64,000 nucleotides of DNA from Aalborgiella sp963841045 (lineage in GTDB: Bacteria > Pseudomonadota > Gammaproteobacteria > Burkholderiales > Burkholderiaceae_C), in contig CAWJBD010000004.1 in NCBI GenBank assembly GCA_963841045.1, forward strand, positions 62,001 to 126,000, written 5' to 3'. Made by a program: the position numbers and the translations under genes. Numbering within the stretch: position 1 is the stretch's first letter; the number at the start of each line of letters is the position of its first letter. The notes under the pieces were generated by a model. It did not search any database and was not told the DNA's origin. It worked only from the letters and a program-made list of their open reading frames with translations. This document shows positions 53,862 through 61,904 of this stretch, piece after piece.

Positions 53862-54655
53862 TCTGCGACCCTGCCTTTCCTCCAAGGCATAGCCTTGTTT
53901 TCAATTTGACCCAACACCCAAGTCGAGAGCGCACCACAAATACCTACGCAAACCATGGCCACTAATATCATTGCTGGATAAATATCTTGAGCAGCTTGGT
54001 TAAGAATACTACCCAAACCGTATAAGGCACCTATCAACTCTGCAGCAACCAAAGTGGTCCAACTGGCCTGCAAAGACAGTCGAAGACCAGTAAAAATCAT
54101 AGGCATACTGCCGGGAACCAGCACTTCTTTGACCATTCTCAAACCTCGAACCCCTAACATTCTGGATGCCTCCATGATGGGAACTTCGATGTTTCTTACA
54201 CCAGTAAAGGTATTGATAACAGAGGGCACAAATGCGGCAACAAAAATGACCAATATTTTTGATCCATCGTCTAATCCAAGCCAAACAATCGCTAGTGGAA
54301 TCCAAGCCAATGGCGGAATGGGCCGCAGTAATAGAAATGCGGGATTGATAAGCGCTTCAGCGCGTCGTGAAAACCCCATCAACAAACCCAGAGGTACACC
54401 AACAGCAACCGCTACAGAAAACCCTTTAAGCACCAATTGAATGCTATGCAACACATGCTGATGAAGTTTGCCATTGCCATATCCTTCTGCTTGAATAAAT
54501 TGCAATGCACTCCATGCTTCGCTTGGCTTGGGGAAACGTGAAGGATTTATCCAACCAAAAACTGATGTCGCAAGATACCAAAATAAACCGACTACAGCGA
54601 GGGTAAGTAAACCTATGCTGATTTGTCGTGTTTGTCTACTTTTGAAGAAGGCCAA
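53858..54655 (-). CDS. ABC transporter permease, TauC-like (first of two)
   Basis: I place the start at TTG 54655, with AAGGGAG upstream, giving 265 residues (LAFFKSRQTRQ), equal in size to its partner. The longer frame to 54715 would contain an operator. EAA motif: EASRMLGVRGLRMVKEVLVPG. It heads the minus-strand operon permease-permease-ATPase-binding protein-hpsN-SDR-ADH. Confidence 0.88.
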   Translation of the reverse strand: MAFFKSRQTRQISIGLLTLAVVGLFWYLATSVFGWINPSRFPKPSEAWSALQFIQAEGYGNGKLHQHVLHSIQLVLKGFSVAVAVGVPLGLLMGFSRRAEALINPAFLLLRPIPPLAWIPLAIVWLGLDDGSKILVIFVAAFVPSVINTFTGVRNIEVPIMEASRMLGVRGLRMVKEVLVPGSMPMIFTGLRLSLQASWTTLVAAELIGALYGLGSILNQAAQDIYPAMILVAMVCVGICGALSTWVLGQIENKAMPWRKGRVAE

Positions 54656-54680
54656 AATTTCTCCCTTAACTATCCAATAA

Positions 54681-54694
54681 TGCAAGCGCTTGCA
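54681..54694 (-). promoter_or_regulatory. LacI-type operator 1
   Basis: TGCAAGCGCTTGCA is a perfect palindrome with the central CG typical of LacI-family sites. It lies 26-39 bp upstream of the first permease start. Confidence 0.82.
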
Positions 54695-54767
54695 AGAAAT
54701 ATATCCATATATCATTCAAAGTCAACAGTAAATAAGTAAATCTAGGGTAAACGATAGGTCTTAAAAA

Positions 54768-54781
54768 TGCAATCGCTTGCA
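54768..54781 (+). promoter_or_regulatory. LacI-type operator 2
   Basis: TGCAATCGCTTGCA differs from operator 1 at one base. It lies 44-57 bp upstream of lacI and 87 bp from operator 1, about eight helical turns, so DNA looping between the two is possible. Confidence 0.82.
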
Positions 54782-54824
54782 ATAAACACAATTGCAATAT
54801 GTTGGAATATGGCATGATTGACAT

Positions 54825-55832
54825 ATGAAGCAGAAAAGCACACTTAAAGATGTTGCACGGATGGTAGGAATGTCTACCGCTACCGTTTCTCGTGTACTAA
54901 GTCGTCCAGATTTAGTTCGTCCCAGCACTCGTGAAATGGTTAGCAAGATCGTGGCGCAACTGGATTATCAACCCGATGTTGCAGCACGCACATTGGCTTC
55001 AAAGCGCTCATATACGGTCGGTTGTGTGATACCTACACTTGATCATGCAATTTTTGCTCGCAGTACCCAAGCATTGCAAACAGCGCTGACCAAAGCCAAT
55101 TACCAATTAATCATTGCCAGTCATGAATATGATCCAGACATTGAGTTTGGCGCAGTGAAACTGCTTCAACAGCGCGGTATTGATGGCCTGGTTTTAGTTG
55201 GCACAGATCACAGCCCTAAACTATGGAAGCAAGTTTTAGAGTGGGATAAACCAACCATATTGACTTGGTCGTGCGATCCACGTTTATCCTCAATTGGCTT
55301 TGATAACGAAGCTGTTGCAAAAACTGCCGTTGCCCATTTACTTAAACTTGGCCATACTCAATTTGGTGTCATTTCTGGCACCACTAAACACAATGATCGC
55401 GCTCGTAGTCGTATTGTGGGTATTCGAAAAACATTGACGGAAGCAGGGCTGTCCTTGGAAAAAGATTGCCTGACTGAACAGGTATTTAATTTGAATGGCG
55501 GTAGAGATGGACTGCAAGAACTCATGAAAGCAAAAAAACCGCCAACTGCGATTATTTGCGGTAATGACTTGCTTGCAACTGGTGCACTGTTAGAAGCACA
55601 GCGCATGGGAATTCAAGTTCCTCGTGATTTATCAATTTGCGGCATCGACGACCACGATCTTGCTGAGGCAATCATACCTGGGCTTACCACCGTTAGATTA
55701 CCTACTCAAGATCTTGGTCGAATGACTTCCAACAGCATTCTTAGCGCCATAGCAGGTGAGTCAATAGCGTCGCAGACGCTTTTACCTTTTCAGTTGATTG
55801 AACGTGGTAGTACGGCAGCACCACCTAAATAA
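54825..55832 (+). CDS. LacI-family regulator of the sulfonate operon
   Basis: A 335-residue LacI/GalR protein with the DNA-binding head TLKDVARMVGMSTATVSRVLS and a sugar-binding-type core. The ending GIDDHDLAEAIIPGLTTVRLP is typical. It is divergent from the transport and dehydrogenase operon, with two near-identical operators in the gap, so it most likely represses both itself and the operon until an inducer such as DHPS or sulfolactate binds. Confidence 0.9.
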   Translation: MKQKSTLKDVARMVGMSTATVSRVLSRPDLVRPSTREMVSKIVAQLDYQPDVAARTLASKRSYTVGCVIPTLDHAIFARSTQALQTALTKANYQLIIASHEYDPDIEFGAVKLLQQRGIDGLVLVGTDHSPKLWKQVLEWDKPTILTWSCDPRLSSIGFDNEAVAKTAVAHLLKLGHTQFGVISGTTKHNDRARSRIVGIRKTLTEAGLSLEKDCLTEQVFNLNGGRDGLQELMKAKKPPTAIICGNDLLATGALLEAQRMGIQVPRDLSICGIDDHDLAEAIIPGLTTVRLPTQDLGRMTSNSILSAIAGESIASQTLLPFQLIERGSTAAPPK

Positions 55833-55852
55833 ATCTATAAAGCGAAGCTGAT

Positions 55853-56191
55853 TTAAACCGCCACTTCGTCTTCCTCACCCGTGCGAATACGTACCACACG
55901 CTCAACGCTGGTGACGAATATCTTGCCATCACCAATTTTGCCTGTACGTGCGGCGTTGACAATGGCTTCGACACAGCGATCGAGGTCCACAGTTTTAACC
56001 ACCACTTCAACTTTGACTTTGGGTAAAAAATCAACCACGTATTCGGCACCGCGGTACAGTTCGGTATGGCCTTTTTGACGGCCAAAACCTTTGACTTCGG
56101 TTACGGTTAATCCTGTCACGCCACACTCAGCCAAGGCTTCACGGACTTCTTCGAGTTTGAAAGGTTTCACGACGGCGGTGATGAGTTTCAT
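55853..56191 (-). CDS. glnB: Nitrogen regulatory protein P-II
   Basis: A 112-residue P-II protein starting MKLITAVVKPFKLEEVREAL. The T-loop GFGRQKGHTELYRGAEYVVDF contains Tyr51, the uridylylation site, and the B-loop AARTGKIGDGKIFV follows. It senses 2-oxoglutarate and ATP/ADP. It converges with lacI, 20 bp apart, and marks the return to housekeeping genes. Confidence 0.96.
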   Translation of the reverse strand: MKLITAVVKPFKLEEVREALAECGVTGLTVTEVKGFGRQKGHTELYRGAEYVVDFLPKVKVEVVVKTVDLDRCVEAIVNAARTGKIGDGKIFVTSVERVVRIRTGEEDEVAV

Positions 56192-56309
56192 GCTTGTCTT
56201 TCTGTGTTTAATGAGGTTATAGGTTGAATCGACTGATGATTCATGTATAGCATTCTAATTTCAAAATGCATGACAAGATAGCTGAATCTATCAGCGATTT
56301 TGATTTGTT

Positions 56310-58032
56310 TTACCTGAACTTGTTCGTAATCGGGTAACGCCAGTCTTTGCCAAAGCTGCGGTGCGTGACGCGAATCCCAATCGGTGCTTGTCGGCGTTTG
56401 TGTTCGTTAATTTTGATCAAATGCGTCACACGTTGCACGTCTTTCTCTTCGAAACCAGCCGCAATGATGTCGGCGATGCTTTCGTCGTTTTCCATGTAGC
56501 GCTGCAAAATCGCATCTAAGATGTCGTATTCAGGCAGACTGTCTTGGTCTTTTTGATCAGCACGCAGCTCGGCACTGGGTGGTCGCGTGATGATGCGTTC
56601 GGGTATCGGGTTCTTGCCCGTACCGTTTGGATCGTTCTGATTTCGCCATTGGCATAATTTGAAAACCATCGTTTTGGCAATGTCTTTAATTGCTGCAAAG
56701 CCACCTGCCATATCACCGTACAAGGTGCAGTATCCCGTTGCCATTTCAGATTTATTGCCCGTGGTCAAAACCATGCTGCCAAATTTGTTGGACAAAGCCA
56801 TCAACATGGTGCCACGAATACGGGCTTGAATGTTCTCTTCAGTCGTGTCTTCGGCCAGACCTTTGAACTCGCCCGCCAAACTGGCTTTGAATGCTTCAAA
56901 TTCAGGAACGATTGAAATTTCATCGTAGCGCACGCCCAATCGATCAGCCATGTCGCGCGCATCAATCCAACTGATATCGGCGGTATAGGGCGATGGCATC
57001 ATGACGGCGCGTACCTTGTCTTTGCCCAAGGCATCTACCGCCAAGGCCAACACCAATGCCGAGTCAATACCACCTGAAAGTCCCAAAATCGCACCTGGAA
57101 AACCATTTTTGCCCAGGTAGTCGCGAATACCCAAAACCAATGCATCCCATAAATCGTCTTCACTGCTGCGCAGTGGCGCAATCGGAGTGATTTGCCCATC
57201 AATTTCAGAAGCTACTATATTTATAGCACTGTAGGCAGTATCTATACCGGATACAGCTCTATTTGTGCATATAAATAACAATTCTTCCTTAAAACTGGCA
57301 GCCCTGGCCACCAGTTCAGCGTGGTGATTCAAGTGCAAACGAAGCGCCATCAAAAACCACTTCATCCTGACCACCCACCAGGTGCGCGTACACCAGTGGC
57401 AAACCAGTAGCTTTGACGCGGTTCGCCATGCGTTCAACACGCTCCCCGCCTTTGCCGACGTGAAAGGGTGAAGCGTTGATGACTGCTAAAACCTGCGCAC
57501 CAGCCTCTTTTGCCAAACGTGCCGGTTCTTCAAACCAAGCGTCTTCGCAAATCAACAATCCAACGCTGACTTGTTGGCCATGTTCATCTTCCACCTGAAA
57601 CACGCACACACCCTGCCCTGGTGTGAAGTAACGGCGTTCGTCAAATACTTGGTAATTCGGTAATTCGCGCTTGGCGTAGGTTTCTAAAATGCGCCCTTCT
57701 GAAATGACGCTGGCCGCATTGAAACGGCGTTGCACAGCCAGTGATTTGCTGCGGTCGTCACCACCCACAGGATGCCCAACCACGATGACCATGCCTTTTA
57801 ACCCTGCACAAGCAGTGACTACTGTTTTAACGGCATCATGGCATGCAGTGATGAACGCTGGACGCAAAAACAAATCTTCTGCCGCGTAGCCACAGATGGA
57901 TAATTCAGGCGTTAGCAGCAGTCTGGCACCTTGTGCGTAGGCGTCATTTGCGGCTTTGATTATTTTTTGTGCGTTGCCAGCCAAGTCGCCCACATGTAAG
58001 TTGAGTTGTGCAATGCAAATTTTGAGTGTCAT
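56310..58032 (-). CDS. nadE: Glutamine-dependent NAD+ synthetase, frameshifted and carrying an in-frame repeat
   Basis: The glutaminase domain from ATG 58032 (LLTPELSICGYAAEDL, LLICEDAW) reads to VVFDGASFAL and stops. The synthetase domain continues in another frame from AELVARAASF, with the P-loop LGLSGGIDSALVLALAVDAL and SPYTADISWIDARDMA. One extra base near 57319-57325 explains the shift. In the linker between the domains, repeat copy 8 is translated in frame as about 22 residues around TNRAVSGIDTAYSAINIVAS. nadE is normally essential, so the frameshift is probably a consensus error; the repeat insertion looks real. Confidence 0.88.
57211..57277 (+). repeat. Dispersed repeat, copy 8, inside nadE
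   Basis: GCTACTATATTTATAGC, then ACTGTAGGCAGTATCTATACC and GGATACAGCTCTATTTG. It lies in the linker between the two nadE domains and keeps the frame open on the minus strand. Confidence 0.82.
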
Positions 58033-58078
58033 AGTCGATAGCAGCGATAAATTGAAGTATCTATTGAAGTATTTTTAA

Positions 58079-59278
58079 ATGTCTGAGCCAGAAAAATCAA
58101 ACGCCCCTGATTATGTCATTCAAGTCAATGACTCGTTGCACAACATACGCGCCAATGACTGGAATGCCCTGCTCGCTTTGCAAACCGTGCCGACCCCTTT
58201 CATGCGCTATGAATACCTCGATGCGATGCAGCAAAGTGGCTGTGCCAGTGCGCAAACAGGCTGGACCGCGCGGTACTTCTCCATTTGGTTGAACGACCAG
58301 TTACAAGCAGCCAGTGCTTTGTACATCAAAACCAACTCGTACGGCGAGTATGTTTTTGACCATGCGTGGGCCAATGCCTACCACCAACATGGTCTCCCCT
58401 ACTACCCCAAAGCCACCATCGCCCCACCCTTTACACCTGTGCCGGGAACACGACTGTTAGCCTGTGATGCCACAGCGAAAAGCGCCCTACTTGAAAGCAT
58501 GATTTCTTGGTGTGAGGAGCAAAACTTGTCGTCTATGCACTTGCTATTTGGCAGTGATGGCGATATCAACGCGTGTCAAACAGCAGGCTTAATGCTGCGC
58601 CACACAGTGCAATTCCATTGGACAAACAACGAAAAGCCCTTTACGCATTTTGACGAATTCCTGATGACTTTGACACAAGAAAAGCGCAAAAAAATTCGCC
58701 AAGAACGACGCAAAGTTGCCGATGCTGGCGTCACTTTCCGCAGTGCTTTGGGCACAGAGATCACAGACGCAGATTGGGACTTTTTCTACCAATGCTACGA
58801 ACGAACGTATTGGGAGCATGGGAATGCGCCCTACTTAAGTCGCGATTTCTTTCGCATGATGCAGCAAACCATGCCTGAGAATTGGCTACTCTTCACCGCG
58901 ATGCGGGGTGGTCAAGCTGTTGCTACAAGTTTAATAGCACTTCAGGCAATAAATACGCCGGCTACAGCCCAAAAAGACATCATAAAAGTTGCCTACGGAC
59001 GTTATTGGGGCACTTTAGAGAGCATAGACTGCCTGCACTTTGAAGCCTGTTACTACCAAGCGATTGAATGGTGCATTCAACAGGGCTACCAACGCTTTGA
59101 GGGTGGCGCCCAAGGCGAGCACAAAATGGCTCGCGCATTGTTACCCATCAAAGCGAGCAGCGCGCATTGGGTTGCGCACCCTGAATTTGCCAAAGCCATT
59201 CAACACTTTTTAAAGCGAGAAGAATTGGGAATTGAGAACTACCTGGACGATTTAAACAGCCGAAGTCCCGTGAAATGA
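58079..59278 (+). CDS. FemAB/GNAT-like protein (peptidoglycan biosynthesis/recognition family)
   Basis: A 399-residue protein of the PF04339-type family, with an acyltransferase-like fold: NDWNALLALQTVPTPFMRYEYL at the start, QEKRKKIRQERRKV in the middle and LHFEACYYQAIEWCIQQG then RFEGGAQGEHKMARAL near the end. The role is unproven; related proteins are predicted N-acyltransferases. Repeat copy 9 is translated in frame at about residues 281-297 (SLIALQAINTPATAQK), just before YGRYWG, adding residues the family lacks as far as I recall. Confidence 0.82.
   Translation: MSEPEKSNAPDYVIQVNDSLHNIRANDWNALLALQTVPTPFMRYEYLDAMQQSGCASAQTGWTARYFSIWLNDQLQAASALYIKTNSYGEYVFDHAWANAYHQHGLPYYPKATIAPPFTPVPGTRLLACDATAKSALLESMISWCEEQNLSSMHLLFGSDGDINACQTAGLMLRHTVQFHWTNNEKPFTHFDEFLMTLTQEKRKKIRQERRKVADAGVTFRSALGTEITDADWDFFYQCYERTYWEHGNAPYLSRDFFRMMQQTMPENWLLFTAMRGGQAVATSLIALQAINTPATAQKDIIKVAYGRYWGTLESIDCLHFEACYYQAIEWCIQQGYQRFEGGAQGEHKMARALLPIKASSAHWVAHPEFAKAIQHFLKREELGIENYLDDLNSRSPVK
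58922..58971 (+). repeat. Dispersed repeat, copy 9, inside the FemAB-like gene
   Basis: GCTACAAGTTTAATAGC, then ACTTCAGGCAATAAATACGCC and GGCTACAGCCC. The A/T-rich tail is replaced by coding sequence, so this copy is shortened and in frame. Confidence 0.85.
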
Positions 59279-59304
59279 GCCGGGCCGTAGATTTGTCTTT
59301 ATAC

Positions 59305-60000
59305 CTAGTGTGACCTGAGTGCACTTTCGCTGGCGCGTACACCATCGGGCGAACTGCGGTACTCAAATGCAAACACCGCTGCTTCAACCCGAGAACGCAA
59401 ATTCAGCTTTTCCATGATGTGCCTGACGTGCAGCTTGACCGTGTTGTGGCTGATATCGAGCTCACGTGCGATGACCTTGTTACTTTGACCGCGTGCCACA
59501 TGTTCCAGCACTTGGCGTTCACGTTCGGTTAATGAAGCGACCAAATCGCTCATGGCTGAAATTTTGGGGCCTGATTGCAGAATTTGCGCCAGCTTCATGG
59601 TCATGGCAGACGAAACCACCATCTCACCACGTGCGGCGCGGACGATTGAATCGATCACCTCTTCAGGTTCCATGTCTTTGAGCAAATAGCCCCGAACACC
59701 TGCGCGAAGTGCGGCGGACAAATCGGCTTCGTTGTCACTCATGGTGAGAATAACCACTGGTGTTTCAAACCCTTCTGACCGAATGGTACGCAAAATACTC
59801 AAGCCATCGGTTGTCGCAAGTCGCAAATCCAGCACCAATAAATCAGGCTTTTGCTCTTCTAAAATCCGTATGACTTGCGAAGGTTCGCCTGTTGCGCCAA
59901 CAACTTTCACACCCGCGCGGTGTTCCAGCAGCTCTGTTAAGCCACTGCGACACAAAGAGTGGTCATCAACCAGCATGACACGCAGTACTTCAGCCACCAT
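59305..60000 (-). CDS. NarL-family response regulator
   Basis: About 231 residues from ATG 60000, which overlaps the end of the kinase gene, so translation is coupled. The receiver domain has the acidic pair DD at 12-13 and the phosphoacceptor Asp58 in LLVLDLRLA. A LuxR/NarL helix-turn-helix follows (LTERERQVLEHVARGQSNKVIARELDISHNTVKLHVRHIMEKL, quoted as the usual block; key part SHNTVKLH). It is the partner of the GAF kinase. Its targets are unknown, but NarL-like heptamers occur upstream of sulP and soeA. Confidence 0.93.
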   Translation of the reverse strand: MVAEVLRVMLVDDHSLCRSGLTELLEHRAGVKVVGATGEPSQVIRILEEQKPDLLVLDLRLATTDGLSILRTIRSEGFETPVVILTMSDNEADLSAALRAGVRGYLLKDMEPEEVIDSIVRAARGEMVVSSAMTMKLAQILQSGPKISAMSDLVASLTERERQVLEHVARGQSNKVIARELDISHNTVKLHVRHIMEKLNLRSRVEAAVFAFEYRSSPDGVRASESALRSH

Positions 60001-61280
60001 GTTCTCCGAATCTTGCAAGGTTTGCCGTGCCATTGACTGCTTCATGAATAGAAATAATCTTTTGCTGCTGTTTAGGCTGTGTTGCTTGTTGCGACGATGA
60101 TGTTGGTATTTTCAAATACACACGTGTTCCTCCACCCTCATTTTCGCTTACTTCAATGTGTCCGCCAAGTTTTTGTGCGCGACCCCGCATGATATCTAAA
60201 CCAATGTGCGTCGATGGTATCAGTTCATGAGCCGCTGTCACTATCGTTGCAACTGAAGGATCTTGCAAGCCTAAACCATCATCTTCAATTGAAAATTCCA
60301 ACATGTCATTCAATTCAACAATACTCACCACTGCATGCCTGGCCATGGAATGCTTAGCGATATTTGCCAAAGACTCTTGAATGATATGAAAAATTTGATC
60401 TTCTTGCTCGGCGGTTAAATCCAAATGCGGGACTTCGTTTTTGATTTCAAGAGATATTCCCGTGCGGTCTTCGAAGTTTTTTTCAATTTCTTTCAGATGC
60501 ATGGAGCAAACCCAAAGGATCCATACGGGTACGGAAATAGGTCATGATTTCACGCAAATTATCGTGCACCACACCCACAGCTTTCTTCACGTCAGAGAAG
60601 TATTTTTGTGACACAACATCGTTGTGCGCCATCATGGCATCATTCAACAATGGCAAGCGCATGCGTACATAGGTCAATGTCTGTGCTATTGCATCATGCA
60701 CTTCACTCACCATTTCTTGGCGTTCGCGTAGCACTGTCATACGCAATCTTTCACGCTCTAGACGATCTTTGTAAAGCGACAAACCCAGCATTTGGGCTAT
60801 CAAACGCAAAACATTCTGTGTCTGAGCATCAATTTCTGTATGGTCTTCGAAAAATAAGTTGTAAACCCCCAGTACTTGATCGCCGTGCGGCAGTGAAATA
60901 GCCAGTACACGTTGGCATGACTGTCCAAAGTAAGCCTCCGTATTGTGTTGTGCACAGGATTTGACATCATCCACCCAAGCCAAAATATTGGTCCCAAAAG
61001 CCACGCCGCACATGCCACAACCACGCTTTACGATGCGTTCAGCCTCGACGACGTTATTTGGCAAGCCTGTATGGGCAATCAAACGCATGAACTTTTGGTC
61101 ATCACTCAAAACGCGAACCGCACCGGCCTGAGCACCTGCCATCGACACAATGGAGACTAAAAACTCTTCCATCAAAGTCTCAAGTGCGATGCCAGAATTC
61201 GCAGTGAAGTTGAATTGACCAAAGGACATGCCTGTTGCACCAGAAACGGGCATATTTGGCAAGTTCGTAATGTTAGGCAT
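59990..61280 (-). CDS. NarX-type histidine kinase with four-cysteine GAF domain, interrupted by a frameshift
   Basis: The first part (start 61280) has a GAF domain at about residues 30-170 with cysteines at 88, 91, 109 and 122, then a HisKA_3 domain with the phosphoacceptor His195 (VSEVHDAIAQ). It stops after LGLLHASERN. The ATPase domain goes on in another frame as LKEIEKNFEDRTGISLEIKN, with QESLANIAKHS and DDGLGL. Removing one base near 60495-60498 restores HALKEIEK and a kinase of about 429 residues. No membrane segment, so it senses a cytoplasmic signal, perhaps redox or oxygen through a metal cluster. Confidence 0.85.
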
Positions 61281-61543
61281 GTTGATGGTCTAGTTCTGCG
61301 AATGCATCATTAATTTGTCCAGGAGCATGGTAATCCATAATTTATTGCTTATATATCGGATATACCCTAAGTTCCTTCAATTTGTTCGGAAGTATAGTTT
61401 CGTGCGATTATCATTTTCATATTCAAGTTATCTATTTTTATGCGATAATTCCATATTGTTATTTCATCTGAATAGCAGGATAAGTGAAGATAAGTGTTCA
61501 GCATTGTGTTGAGTGGCTGTCTGTTTAATTTAAAGGAAAAAAT

Positions 61544-61807
61544 ATGAAAGATGGCATTCACCCTAATTACCGCGAAGTTGTTTTCATGGACATGTCCAAC
61601 AACTTCCAATTTGTGACACGCTCTTGCGCCAACACAAAAGAAACGATCAAACTTGATGATGGCCGTGAATTGCCATTGTTTAAATTGGATACTTCAAGCG
61701 AATCGCACCCATTCTATACAGGCACTCAAAAATCTGTGGACAACATGGGCGGCCGCGTGGAACGCTTCCGCAACCGTTTTGGCAAGACCACTACGACTGC
61801 AGCCTAA
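61544..61807 (+). CDS. rpmE2: 50S ribosomal protein L31, type B
   Basis: An 87-residue protein starting MKDGIHPNYREVVFMDMSN, with FQFVTRSCANTKETI and SHPFYTGTQKSVDNMGGRVERF. It lacks the CxxC zinc pairs, so it is the zinc-free type B form used under zinc limitation. Ribosome binding site AAAGGA. The 263-bp divergent gap to the kinase gene is AT-rich, with nothing recognised. Confidence 0.95.
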   Translation: MKDGIHPNYREVVFMDMSNNFQFVTRSCANTKETIKLDDGRELPLFKLDTSSESHPFYTGTQKSVDNMGGRVERFRNRFGKTTTTAA

Positions 61808-61843
61808 AAGCTCGGCTAAAAAGCACAGCCAACCAATACAATC

Positions 61844-61877
61844 AAGGCAGCACGGGAAACCGAGCTGCCTTTTTTTA
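61844..61877 (+). terminator. Rho-independent terminator after rpmE2
   Basis: GGCAGC and GCTGCC pair, with inner CGG/CCG pairs, followed by seven T. Confidence 0.88.
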
Positions 61878-61904
61878 TTCATATGTCACCTAACTCTGCC
61901 TAAT

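Noticed and set aside
5308..58971. CRISPR array from the repeated units
   Set aside because: Copies are kilobases apart, without regular spacers or cas genes.
61653..61900. Upstream part of the membrane protein frame
   Set aside because: It overlaps rpmE2 in another frame and passes through a strong terminator, so it cannot be part of the protein.
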